Source: SIG589 sp045652465
GTDB lineage: Bacteria; Bacillota; Clostridia; Oscillospirales; Acutalibacteraceae
DNA length: 64,000 nucleotides
Reading direction: 5' to 3'
Assembly: GCA_045652465.1 (NCBI GenBank)
Contig: JAZRUI010000002.1
Location: 62,001-126,000, forward strand
Part shown: positions 40,823 to 49,056 of the stretch, piece after piece
How the letters are laid out: each line of letters opens with the position of its first letter
Position numbering within the stretch: position 1 is the stretch's first letter
Position numbers and translations under genes: made by a program
Notes under the pieces: model-generated
Told to the model about the DNA's origin: nothing
What the model saw: only the letters and a program-made list of their open reading frames with translations
Databases searched by the model: none

Positions 40823-42079
40823 CTACCTTATTTGTCCGTTTCCTCTTACTATATATTTATAAGAGGTCAGTTCGCAAAGCCCCATCGGTCCGCGGGCGTG
40901 CAGCTTTTGGGTTGAGATACCCATTTCGCAGCCAAGACCAAACTCGCCTCCATCAGTGAAGCGGGTTGAGGCATTGACATATACCGCCGCGCTATCCACC
41001 GCGCGGGTGAAAAGCTCGGCATTTTCCGCATTTTCGGTTATGATGCATTCGCTGTGTCCCGTTGAATGGGCGGCGATATGAGAAACCGCTTGGGAAACGC
41101 TGTCAACAACGCGAACTGCAAGAATATAATCTAAAAATTCGGTATCAAAATCATTATCTCCCACGGAGGTGCCGCTAATGATTTTTGCTGCCCTTTCATC
41201 AAGGCGAAGTTCAACGGGAGAGAGTCCGTTTTCTTGCCTTTTTTCAACAAGCTCATTCTTTATAAGCGGCAAAATTTCGCCCGCAATAGCGGAATGAACA
41301 AGCATAACCTCGGCGGCATTGCAAACCGAGGGGCGGCTCGTTTTAGCGTTGTTAACTATCGAAACCGCCTTCGCCTTATCGGCAAATTCATCAATATAAA
41401 TATGGCAAATGCCCGTTCCCGTTTCGATGCAGGGAACCTTGGCATTTTCAACGCAGGAGCGAATAAGCCCCGCGCCGCCGCGAGGAATAAGCATATCAAC
41501 CAATCCGCGCGCAGTCATAAGCGCGGTTGCGCTGTCACGCGAGGTGTCCTCAACGAGGCAAACGCAGTCGGCAGGGAGACCCGCCTTTTTAACGCCCTCA
41601 CGCAGCGCCGCAGCTATTGCCTTGTTGGAATTGATTGCCTCTTTTCCGCCGCGCAAAACGCAAACATTACCGCTCTTTAGCGAAAGCGCCGCCGCATCGC
41701 TGGTTACATTGGGGCGGCTCTCATAAATCATAGCAAGCACGCCGAGCGGAACCGAAACCTTCTCGATTAAAAGGCCGTTTTCGCGCTCGTTTTTATTTAA
41801 AGATATGCCAAGCGGGTCGGGCAATTTTGTTACCTCTAAAACCGCATCAGCCATAGAGAAAATGCGCTCTTTGGTTAGGCGAAGGCGGTCTTTCATTACC
41901 TCGCTGATTTTGCCATCGGCATTTTTAAGGTCCTCTTCATTTGCGGCGAGAATCGCTTTGTGATGAAATTTAAGCGAGTTTGCCATCTCGCAAAGGGCGC
42001 GATTGCGGGTTTCGTTATCGGTTGCGGCAAGAATGGCCTTATTCGCCGCCGCCCTTTTTAAAAGCTCATTAACGCTCAT
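40823..42079 (-). CDS. proA: Glutamate-5-semialdehyde dehydrogenase (gamma-glutamyl phosphate reductase)
   Basis: Second step of proline synthesis: reduces gamma-glutamyl phosphate with NADPH. The 418-residue aldehyde dehydrogenase-fold protein has VPLGVLAMIYESRPNVT, GNVCVLRGGKEAINSN, MLIPRGGAGLI, the catalytic cysteine in KTSRPSVCNAAEVMLVH, and the end ARGPMGLCELTSYKYIVRGNGQIR. It sits 2 bp after proB. Confidence 0.97.
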   Translation of the reverse strand: MSVNELLKRAAANKAILAATDNETRNRALCEMANSLKFHHKAILAANEEDLKNADGKISEVMKDRLRLTKERIFSMADAVLEVTKLPDPLGISLNKNERENGLLIEKVSVPLGVLAMIYESRPNVTSDAAALSLKSGNVCVLRGGKEAINSNKAIAAALREGVKKAGLPADCVCLVEDTSRDSATALMTARGLVDMLIPRGGAGLIRSCVENAKVPCIETGTGICHIYIDEFADKAKAVSIVNNAKTSRPSVCNAAEVMLVHSAIAGEILPLIKNELVEKRQENGLSPVELRLDERAAKIISGTSVGDNDFDTEFLDYILAVRVVDSVSQAVSHIAAHSTGHSECIITENAENAELFTRAVDSAAVYVNASTRFTDGGEFGLGCEMGISTQKLHARGPMGLCELTSYKYIVRGNGQIR

Positions 42080-42081
42080 AA

Positions 42082-42849
42082 TTATCCCTTCTTATAAAAA
42101 CGGGTTCCAACACTTTTTCCCTCGGCAATATCATAAAGCAGGAAGGGGTTATCGCCCGAGGCAATAACCATATCGGTTCCGTTTTCCATACAAAGTTTTG
42201 CGGCCGAAAGCTTGGTTTGCATTCCGCCGGTGCCAAGGCCCGAGCCCGCTCCGCCCGCGGAGGATAGCATATCCTCGGTTATTTCGGTAACGCTCGAAAT
42301 AAGGGTTGCCGCAGGGTCTTTTTTGGGGTCGGCAGTATATAATCCTTCGATATCCGAAAGGATTATAAGCAAATCAGCCTTCATGCTGACCGCAACAATG
42401 GCACCAAGAGTATCGTTATCGCCAACCGCAATCTCATCGGTTGCAACGGTATCGTTTTCGTTGATGATGGGAAGCGCGCCCATTTCGAGCAGGCGATTAA
42501 CGGTGTTATTAAAGTTTTGGTGGCGCTCTTCGTTTTGCAGGTCGCTGCCCGTTATAAGAATTTGGCCGATAACATGGCCATATTCCGAAAAGTGCTTATC
42601 ATAGGTGTACATCAGTTCACACTGACCAACCGCAGCAGCCGCCTGCTTGCCCGCCATATCGCGCGGGCGTTCGCGGAGCGAGAGCTTTCCAACGCCCATT
42701 CCGATAGCGCCCGAGGACACCAATATCATCTCATGACCTGCATTCTTAAGGTCGCTTAAAACCTTGCATATACTCTCAACATGGCGAATATTCAAATTGC
42801 CTGTTGAATGGGTCAAGGTTGAGGTTCCTATTTTAACAACAATTCTCAT
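42082..42849 (-). CDS. proB: Glutamate 5-kinase, short form
   Basis: First and usually feedback-regulated step of proline synthesis: phosphorylates glutamate. The 255-residue amino acid kinase has VKIGTSTLTH, ILVSSGAIGMGVGKL, INENDTVATDEIAVGDND and TGGMQTKLSAAK. The C-terminal PUA domain of the 367-residue E. coli enzyme is absent, as in several Firmicutes. It is the first gene of proBAC; the start follows AAGGAATTTTT. No own consensus promoter was found, so readthrough from the upstream transporter operon is possible. Confidence 0.95.
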   Translation of the reverse strand: MRIVVKIGTSTLTHSTGNLNIRHVESICKVLSDLKNAGHEMILVSSGAIGMGVGKLSLRERPRDMAGKQAAAAVGQCELMYTYDKHFSEYGHVIGQILITGSDLQNEERHQNFNNTVNRLLEMGALPIINENDTVATDEIAVGDNDTLGAIVAVSMKADLLIILSDIEGLYTADPKKDPAATLISSVTEITEDMLSSAGGAGSGLGTGGMQTKLSAAKLCMENGTDMVIASGDNPFLLYDIAEGKSVGTRFYKKG

Positions 42850-42893
42850 AAAAATTCCTTCCAGTTTTTCCCTGTATCCATAACTATGCAGTT

Positions 42894-42919
42894 AGGGCAC
42901 CGCCCAAAAGCAATGCCCT
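42894..42919 (-). terminator. Hairpin between the transporter operon and proB
   Basis: AGGGCA and TGCCCT arms around a GC-rich loop, after the ATPase gene. No T tract, so termination is uncertain. Confidence 0.35.
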
Positions 42920-42925
42920 GAAAAA

Positions 42926-43720
42926 TTAAGCTAATAACATTCTATCGTTGGCAAACTCGCCGTTGCTTGCCTTGCTGAAGAGAGCCATCAAATCGGCAAC
43001 CTCCAGATTTTTCTTTTCTTCGCCCGAAACATCATAGATTACCTTGCCCTCATGCATCATAATCAATCGGTTTCCGAGGCGAATGGCGTCCCTCATATTA
43101 TGGGTTATCATAATAGTGGTTAGGTTGTTGCTGCTAACGATGCGCTCGGTTATATCAAGCACCTTTGCGGCAGTTTTGGGGTCAAGCGCGGCAGTATGCT
43201 CATCGAGCAATAAAAGCTTGGGGTTGTTCATAGCAGCCATAAGCAATGTTATAGCCTGACGCTGACCGCCCGATAATAGACCAACCTTGGTTGAAAGGCG
43301 GGTTTCAAGACCCAAATCGAGGGATGCTAACATCTCGCGATATATCCTTCTATCGGCTTCGTTAATCGCCCACTGCATTCCGCGGGAACGACCGCGGCGC
43401 ATGGCGATAGCCATATTTTCTTCAATCCACATATCGGCGGCTGTTCCCGTCATCGGGTCTTGGAAAACGCGGCCGATAAACTTCGCGCGCTTATGCTCGG
43501 GCAGGCGGGTTATGTCCTTGCCATCAATGGTCACGCTGCCCTCATCAACAAAGAAGGTTCCCGCAACAGCATTGAGCATGGTTGATTTTCCCGCGCCGTT
43601 ACCACCGATTACGGTTACAAAATCGCCATCGTTAAGGGTTAGAGAAAGGTCGTTAAGTGCTACCTTTTCGTTAACGGTTCCGCCGTTAAAAATTTTGGTT
43701 ATATTCTTTAGTTCTAACAT
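42926..43720 (-). CDS. ABC transporter ATP-binding protein, TrpZ-like
   Basis: ATPase of a COG2984/COG4120/COG1101-type importer, 264 residues. Walker A GGNGAGKST, signature LLSGGQRQAITL, Walker B LLLLDEHTAALDPKT (histidine in place of proline as is typical of this family), switch IMITHNMRDAIRLG. The order binding protein, permease, ATPase, and the sequence types, match TrpXYZ tryptophan transporters of streptococci. The ligand here is inferred, not shown. Confidence 0.9.
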   Translation of the reverse strand: MLELKNITKIFNGGTVNEKVALNDLSLTLNDGDFVTVIGGNGAGKSTMLNAVAGTFFVDEGSVTIDGKDITRLPEHKRAKFIGRVFQDPMTGTAADMWIEENMAIAMRRGRSRGMQWAINEADRRIYREMLASLDLGLETRLSTKVGLLSGGQRQAITLLMAAMNNPKLLLLDEHTAALDPKTAAKVLDITERIVSSNNLTTIMITHNMRDAIRLGNRLIMMHEGKVIYDVSGEEKKNLEVADLMALFSKASNGEFANDRMLLA

Positions 43721-43732
43721 CTTCTCTCCCCC

Positions 43733-44635
43733 TTACGCTTTTTTGAAAAATCTCTTGATTTTAGGACCATAGGTTTTCTTCATATAGGGAGTTGCGAGGA
43801 AGATGGCAACAACGAGAGCCGAGAGCATCTTAAGCAGGTCGGTATCGAGTCCCAAGAAGATTACTGTTTGGTAAACAACATAATAGATGATTCCGCCAAC
43901 CAAAACGCCTGTTAAGCGGATTACAAAGTTTTGACCCATACGCGATACGATAGCATCGCCGATGATAACTGCGGCAAGACCGATAACGATTGCGCCGCGG
44001 CCATCGGATATATCGGCTTTTCCCGAATACTGGGCGAGAAGCGCGCCGGCGAAAGCAACGATACCGTTGGAAATAGCAAGACCTACAACCTTGTTGCGGT
44101 TGGTGTTGATGCCTTGAGCGCGAGCCATTTTTTCATTGCAGCCGGTTGCGCGGATGGACATACCATAGCGGGTTCCAAAGAACCAATAAAGCACCGCGAT
44201 AAGCACAACGCAAATGAGGAAAAGGTGCACCAGCGCCTCATATTTGCGAAGCTGGGTTATAAGCACATTAAAGGAACGCGCGGGCAAAGCGCGGTTTGCC
44301 TGACCCATAATTTTCAGGTTAACTGACCACAAAATCAACTGGGTTAAGATACCCGAAAGGATGGCGGGAATGCCCATAATGGTATGGAAAATTCCCGTTA
44401 CAAGACCCGCAAGCATACCCGCAACGAAGGCAACAGCCATCGCGAGCCAAACATTCCAGCCTGCCGCCATAAGCATAGCGCAGGTTGCCATACCTGTTAC
44501 CAAAGAACCGTCAACCGTTAGGTCGGCGAGGTCAAGTATTTTATATGTAATATAAACGCCGATTGCCATAATGCCCCAAGCCATACCTTGAGCGGTAGCG
44601 CCGGGCATCGCATTAATCCAATGTATGAAATCCAT
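43733..44635 (-). CDS. ABC transporter permease, TrpY-like
   Basis: Membrane subunit with about eight to nine hydrophobic segments, 300 residues. It resembles branched-chain amino acid/ribose-type permeases: LADLTVDGSLVTGMATCAML, IMGIPAILSGILTQLILWSVN, RATGCNEKMARAQGINTNRNKVVGLAISNG and YGKADISDGRG-like loop. It lies between the binding protein (97 bp upstream) and the ATPase (12 bp downstream). Confidence 0.9.
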   Translation of the reverse strand: MDFIHWINAMPGATAQGMAWGIMAIGVYITYKILDLADLTVDGSLVTGMATCAMLMAAGWNVWLAMAVAFVAGMLAGLVTGIFHTIMGIPAILSGILTQLILWSVNLKIMGQANRALPARSFNVLITQLRKYEALVHLFLICVVLIAVLYWFFGTRYGMSIRATGCNEKMARAQGINTNRNKVVGLAISNGIVAFAGALLAQYSGKADISDGRGAIVIGLAAVIIGDAIVSRMGQNFVIRLTGVLVGGIIYYVVYQTVIFLGLDTDLLKMLSALVVAIFLATPYMKKTYGPKIKRFFKKA

Positions 44636-44660
44636 AAATCCTACTCCTAAATATACGCAA

Positions 44661-44695
44661 ATGTGCCGCGGCGCAAATTACTTGCGGCGGCACAT
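44661..44695 (-). promoter_or_regulatory. Intercistronic hairpin between binding protein and permease
   Basis: Perfect 9-bp arms ATGTGCCGC/GCGGCACAT extended by CGCAA/TTGCG. No T tract, so it more likely protects the upstream mRNA from 3' exonucleases or lowers translation of the permease. Confidence 0.6.
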
Positions 44696-44732
44696 TATAT
44701 TTTACTATGCTAAAGGGCTAAAATCAACTGTT

Positions 44733-45698
44733 TTATTGAAGTGCTTCATAGCCTTCGGGAATGGTGATGCCGAGTTCCTCGCAGATATCCTTGTTATACT
44801 TCTTAACGGGCTTGTTATCATACTCGATGGGCATTTCTTCAATCTTTTCCTCGCCCTTTAAAATCTTGGCAGCCATCTTACCGGTTGTGCGGCCGAGTTC
44901 TTCATAGCTGATGGAAAGGGTTGCAATACCGCAGCCTTTGCAAATGCCTGCTTCGCCTGCGATAATCGGAACCTTCTTGGGAAGAACAACGCCGTTGATG
45001 GTTTCGGTGCAGGATGCAGCGGTGTTATCGGTCGGGATATAGAGAGCATCGCAAGCGGAAGCTGCAGCCTCAGCAACCTGAGCTACATCCTCGGAGCCGG
45101 AGAATTTGAAATCCTTAACGGTAAGGCCCTTGCCCTCAAGATATTCCTTAACAACCTTAACCTGATATGCCGAGTTGGCTTCAGCCGAGCAATAGAGCAT
45201 ACCAACGGTTTTAGCAGTGGGTACTAAATCGATAATCATTTGAGCCTGCTCGGTTAAGGGAGCAAGGTCGGATGTTCCCGAAACATTGGAGCCAACGGTT
45301 CCGTTGAAATCCTTAAGGCCGAGAGCAACGCCGAATTCGGTTACGGATGTTCCGAGAATCGGGATTTCGGTTGTTGCATTGTATGCAGCCTGAAGAGCGG
45401 GAGTTGCGTTTGCAAGAATCAAATCAACATTCTTGGATACAAAGTCGTTAACGATGGTAACGCAGGTATCGGGGCTGTTTGCAGCATCCTGATTCAAGAA
45501 GGTTACATTCTCTTCGCCAAGCTCTTCCTTGAGAGCCTCCATGAAGCCGTTGGTTGCGGCATCAAGAGCCTCATGCTTAACTATCTGACAAATACCAATG
45601 GTATATTTACCATCATCTTTCTTTTCGGTGCTTCCGCAGCCTGCGAAGCAAAGAGCGCACAGGCAAAGACAAAGAATAAGTGCTATAAGTTTTTTCAT
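44733..45698 (-). CDS. ABC transporter substrate-binding lipoprotein, TrpX-like
   Basis: Surface receptor of 321 residues with a lipoprotein signal (LCLCALCFAGCGSTEKK) and the ABC_sub_bind fold: IGICQIVKHEALDAATNGFMEAL, NQDAANSPDTCVTIVNDFVSK, ANATPALQAAYNAT, ILGTSVTEFGVAL, PLTEQAQMIIDLVPTAKTVGMLYC. This is the TrpX/COG2984 type. First gene of the operon, with a strong promoter 60 bp upstream. Tryptophan is a likely ligand by family; no T-box is seen. Confidence 0.92.
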   Translation of the reverse strand: MKKLIALILCLCLCALCFAGCGSTEKKDDGKYTIGICQIVKHEALDAATNGFMEALKEELGEENVTFLNQDAANSPDTCVTIVNDFVSKNVDLILANATPALQAAYNATTEIPILGTSVTEFGVALGLKDFNGTVGSNVSGTSDLAPLTEQAQMIIDLVPTAKTVGMLYCSAEANSAYQVKVVKEYLEGKGLTVKDFKFSGSEDVAQVAEAAASACDALYIPTDNTAASCTETINGVVLPKKVPIIAGEAGICKGCGIATLSISYEELGRTTGKMAAKILKGEEKIEEMPIEYDNKPVKKYNKDICEELGITIPEGYEALQ

Positions 45699-45760
45699 TT
45701 TAATTTCCTCCGTTTATCTCGCTTTAGTGATTTAAAGCGTTTAAGCATTAAAGTAATTAC

Positions 45761-45788
45761 ATTATAACACCGTTTCTTCATTTGTCAA
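45761..45788 (-). promoter_or_regulatory. Promoter of the TrpXYZ-like operon
   Basis: Minus strand TTGACA, 16-bp spacer and TATAAT, a strong promoter. A CGCTTTA-hairpin lies between it and the ribosome site. Confidence 0.88.
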
Positions 45789-45797
45789 GTACTTTTT

Positions 45798-46586
45798 TCA
45801 AAAAATATTATTTTGATTTTTTAGGGCATTTTTTCGATAGGTTTTGGGGGTTTCCCCTATTATATATAGGAAGTTGCGATTAAACGAGCGAATGGAATCA
45901 AAGCCGCATGAAAGCGCGATTTCTCCAACTCCGTCATCGGTTGAGAGGAGCATTCGGCAGGCATCGAGCACCCGCAAATAGTTTATATAATATCGGAAGG
46001 AGAGCCCAACATTTTCCTCGAAAATATGCGATATGCGCGACTGGCTGATTTTCAAACTCTCGGAAACCCTCAAAAGGCAAATGTTTTCGCGATAATGCTC
46101 AAGACAAAAATCCAGCACCCTCTTGGTGCTTCCCTCTATGCCGCCGCGGGCAATTTCCGTGTATGGCAATATCTCGCATAGAATCGCGCTCATAACGCCC
46201 GAAAAAATGCCGCTGCTTTGCTCGCCGCTTTGCGAAATAACACCCAACAAGGCTTTAACGGGGGCGGTTATTTTAGCTTTTGGGATAAACGGATTTTTGG
46301 GGCGGGTTGTTTTTAGGGTTTCGGCATACTGCGGGATTGCCTCGGCGGGAAAAATGGCGCAAAAATATTTGCCTTCTTCGCAGGTTCCGTAGCTATGAAC
46401 ACAGTTGGGGAATATTATGAGCATATCTCCCGCGGTTAGCCTATAATCAACACCATCGATTTTAACCTCGCATTCCCCTTGCCAAGCATAAACCAATTCC
46501 ACATAGGCGTGAAGGTGGAGCGGAAATGTTAAATTGCTCAATATATTGCTTCTGTATTGCTCGTGAATTTGAACAAAATCTTTCAT
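45798..46586 (-). CDS. AraC family transcriptional regulator
   Basis: Sugar-type AraC regulator of 262 residues. An N-terminal cupin domain (LHLHAYVELVYAWQGECEV, LTAGDMLIIFPNCVHSYG) and a C-terminal double helix-turn-helix (LLRVSESLKISQSRISHIFE, DDGVGEIALSCGFDSIRSFNRNF, GETPKTYRK). It is divergent from the GH3 gene 96 bp away, which carries two direct CTTGAATT repeats 21 bp apart, so it is the likely regulator of the downstream glycosidases. Confidence 0.93.
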   Translation of the reverse strand: MKDFVQIHEQYRSNILSNLTFPLHLHAYVELVYAWQGECEVKIDGVDYRLTAGDMLIIFPNCVHSYGTCEEGKYFCAIFPAEAIPQYAETLKTTRPKNPFIPKAKITAPVKALLGVISQSGEQSSGIFSGVMSAILCEILPYTEIARGGIEGSTKRVLDFCLEHYRENICLLRVSESLKISQSRISHIFEENVGLSFRYYINYLRVLDACRMLLSTDDGVGEIALSCGFDSIRSFNRNFLYIIGETPKTYRKNALKNQNNIF

Positions 46587-46610
46587 TTAATACCTCGCAG
46601 CATATTTTGT

Positions 46611-46656
46611 CTTGAATTTGACTATTTTTGACTTGAATTATAGCATAAAATATCCT
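46611..46656 (+). promoter_or_regulatory. GH3 promoter with AraC-type direct repeats
   Basis: CTTGAATT at 46611 and 46632, exactly 21 bp apart, the spacing of AraC family tandem sites. The second copy starts inside the -35 box TTGACT (46628-46633), with TATCCT (46651-46656) 17 bp downstream. Confidence 0.6.
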
Positions 46657-46682
46657 AAAATGCAAGTTAAGGAGATGATTTT

Positions 46683-48965
46683 ATGAGTAGATATGAACGC
46701 ATGAACACCTTTCCCGCACTCGAGCAAACCGTTTTGACCGCGAGCGAAGAGCATAGAAAGCTTTCCCGCTGGGCAGCGGCGCAGGGTGCAGTTTTACTTA
46801 AAAATGAGGATAACATCCTCCCCATCGCCAAGGGAAGAGCCGTTTCGCTTTTCGGTCGCGCCTGCATTGACTACCAAAAGGGCGGTCAGGGCAGCGGCGA
46901 GGTTTGGAGCTATCATGTTTCTACCCTATTTGAGGCTTTTACCGAAAAAATGCGTGAAGGCAAGGTTAGACTTTTAACCTACCCTGGACACTACTATGGA
47001 CACAAGGTAATACTTGAGCCACAGGTTGTTTCCCGCAAACTTTTAACCGATGAGCCTGAGGTTCCTGAATTTATGGCAAACGATGTTGCCACCGCCGATG
47101 CCGTTGCAATTATTATGATTGGTCGCACCTCAACCGAGGGCAGGGACAGAACCGCCGAGAAGGGCGATTTCTACCTGACCGATGCCGAGAAGGCTATGGT
47201 TGATGCCGTTTGCGCCAAGACCGATAATGTTGTTGTTGTGCTTAATGTTGGCGGTATGATTGATACCTCCTGGATAACCGATAACCCCCGCATTAAGGGC
47301 GCGCTGCTTGCTTGGCAGGGCGGTCTCGACGGATGCGGCGCGATTGCCGACCTGCTTTGCGGCGATGAAACCCCGAGCGGCAAGCTTTGCGACACCTTCG
47401 CAAGAGAGTTTTCCGATTATCCCTCGGCCGAGCATTTCAACGATAGCGATGATTATCTTAAATATTATGAAGATGTTTTCGTTGGCTACCGCTATTTCGA
47501 AACCTTCCCCGAGGCTGCCAAAAAGGTTTGCTATCCCTTTGGCTTCGGTCTTTCCTATACGACATTCAAGCTCAAAAACATTGCCGCAAAACAAGATGGC
47601 GATAACATTGCGGTTTCGGTTACGGTTGAAAACACGGGCGACTATGCAGGTCGCGAGGTTGCGCAGGTTTATTATAGCGCTCCGCAGGGCAAGCTCGGCA
47701 AGCCGCGCTATGAACTCGCCGCATTCAAAAAGACCCGCAAGCTTCAGCCCGGCGAAAGCGAAAACCTAACCCTTTCCTTCCCCATTTCTCAAATGGCAAG
47801 TTATGACGACCTTGGAAAGGTTAAAGAATCCGCCTATGTTCTCGAGCAGGGCGACTATAAAATCCTCATCGGCAATTCGGTTAGAAATCTTTCCGATACA
47901 GGCTATGCTTATAATGTTGCCGAAGAGTTCCGCGTTGTTGAACAGCTCTCGGCTAAATGCCGTCCTTCCTCGCTCGAAAAGAGAATGCTGGCTGATGGCA
48001 GCTTTGAAGAGATGCCCTCCTTCCCCGAAAACCGCCCGCACGATAAGCAGCCCGAATTCGCATATAAAGAGAGCGAAAAGCCCTTCACCCTTCTTGATGT
48101 TAAGGAAGGCCGCTGCGAGCTCGATGATTTCGTTTGCCAAATGACCGATGATGAGCTTATATTCATCACAGGCGGTCACGAAGGACTTAGCTTCTCCGAC
48201 ACCAGCGGCATGGGCGGAATTGACCGCCTTGGAATCCCGCTTTCCAACACAAGCGATGGTCCCGCAGGCGTTCGCTTCCGCACAGGTCTTGGAATGTATG
48301 CCACAAGCTGGCCCTGCGCAACGCTGGTTGCCTGCAGCTGGGATTTGGATGTTGCCCACACGGTTGCCCTCGGCGGCGCACGCGAGATGGATGAGAACAA
48401 CCTCAACATTTGGCTGACCCCCGCTATCAATATTCATAGAAACCCGCTTTGCGGAAGAAACTTTGAATACCTATCGGAAGACCCGCTGCTTGCAGGAAAA
48501 ATCGCTGCTGAAGAGGTTCGCACCATGCAGTCGCTCGGCACCGCTTGCTCGGTTAAGCATTTCGCCTGCAACAACAAGGAAACCAACCGCAACAAGTCCG
48601 ATTCGATTATCTCCGAGCGCGCACTCCGCGAGATTTATCTTAAGGCGTTTGAAATTGTTGTTAAGGAAGCCGACCCCTGGACTATTATGACCTCCTATAA
48701 CAAGCTCAACGGAATCTACACCTCGGCTAACTATGAGCTGATAACAGGTATTCTCCGCGGCGAATGGGGTTATAAGGGAATGGTAACCACCGACTGGTGC
48801 ACCCTTGCGGTTCCCGAAGAAGAGCTTATCGCAGGCAACGATATTAAGATGCCCAACCGCGACAACGCGGTTATTAAAAAGGCTCTTGCGGAGGGTCGTA
48901 TGACACGCGGCGATGTTGCCGTTTGCGCAAAGAGAATTCTTGAGATGATTCTTAAATGCATGTAA
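46683..48965 (+). CDS. GH3 family glycosidase with permuted domain order
   Basis: Probable beta-glucosidase or beta-xylosidase of 760 residues. Compared with usual GH3 enzymes the domains are swapped: the alpha/beta sandwich domain comes first (about 40-270, QGAVLLKNEDNILPI, GRTSTEGRDRTAEKGDF), then the fibronectin-like domain (about 300-390), then the TIM barrel (about 480-760) with DGPAGVRF, KHFACNNKETNRNKSD and the nucleophile Asp at about 704 (YKGMVTTDWC). Known permuted GH3 enzymes occur in rumen Clostridia. No signal peptide, so it acts in the cytoplasm. Confidence 0.93.
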   Translation: MSRYERMNTFPALEQTVLTASEEHRKLSRWAAAQGAVLLKNEDNILPIAKGRAVSLFGRACIDYQKGGQGSGEVWSYHVSTLFEAFTEKMREGKVRLLTYPGHYYGHKVILEPQVVSRKLLTDEPEVPEFMANDVATADAVAIIMIGRTSTEGRDRTAEKGDFYLTDAEKAMVDAVCAKTDNVVVVLNVGGMIDTSWITDNPRIKGALLAWQGGLDGCGAIADLLCGDETPSGKLCDTFAREFSDYPSAEHFNDSDDYLKYYEDVFVGYRYFETFPEAAKKVCYPFGFGLSYTTFKLKNIAAKQDGDNIAVSVTVENTGDYAGREVAQVYYSAPQGKLGKPRYELAAFKKTRKLQPGESENLTLSFPISQMASYDDLGKVKESAYVLEQGDYKILIGNSVRNLSDTGYAYNVAEEFRVVEQLSAKCRPSSLEKRMLADGSFEEMPSFPENRPHDKQPEFAYKESEKPFTLLDVKEGRCELDDFVCQMTDDELIFITGGHEGLSFSDTSGMGGIDRLGIPLSNTSDGPAGVRFRTGLGMYATSWPCATLVACSWDLDVAHTVALGGAREMDENNLNIWLTPAINIHRNPLCGRNFEYLSEDPLLAGKIAAEEVRTMQSLGTACSVKHFACNNKETNRNKSDSIISERALREIYLKAFEIVVKEADPWTIMTSYNKLNGIYTSANYELITGILRGEWGYKGMVTTDWCTLAVPEEELIAGNDIKMPNRDNAVIKKALAEGRMTRGDVAVCAKRILEMILKCM

Positions 48966-48968
48966 AAT

Positions 48969-48996
48969 AAAAGCGGGCATTTGCCCGCTTTTTTTG
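48969..48996 (+). terminator. Terminator after the GH3 gene
   Basis: AAAAGCGGGCA-TT-TGCCCGCTTTTTTT. Confidence 0.92.
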
Positions 48997-49011
48997 TTGC
49001 AATATACGCTG

Positions 49012-49020
49012 TGGTATGAT
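49012..49020 (+). promoter_or_regulatory. Extended -10 promoter of the GH78-like gene
   Basis: TGG-TATGAT; the 13 bases CGCTGTGGTA-x-x-AT around it are shared with the phosphatase promoter at 39465. The -35 is weak. Confidence 0.5.
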
Positions 49021-49056
49021 ATACAATAGGTAAACCCTATAAAGTGATGTGATACT

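Noticed and set aside
44733..45698. T-box upstream of the TrpX-like gene, as in streptococci
   Set aside because: The leader between the promoter and the gene is about 60 nt and has no T-box core sequence.
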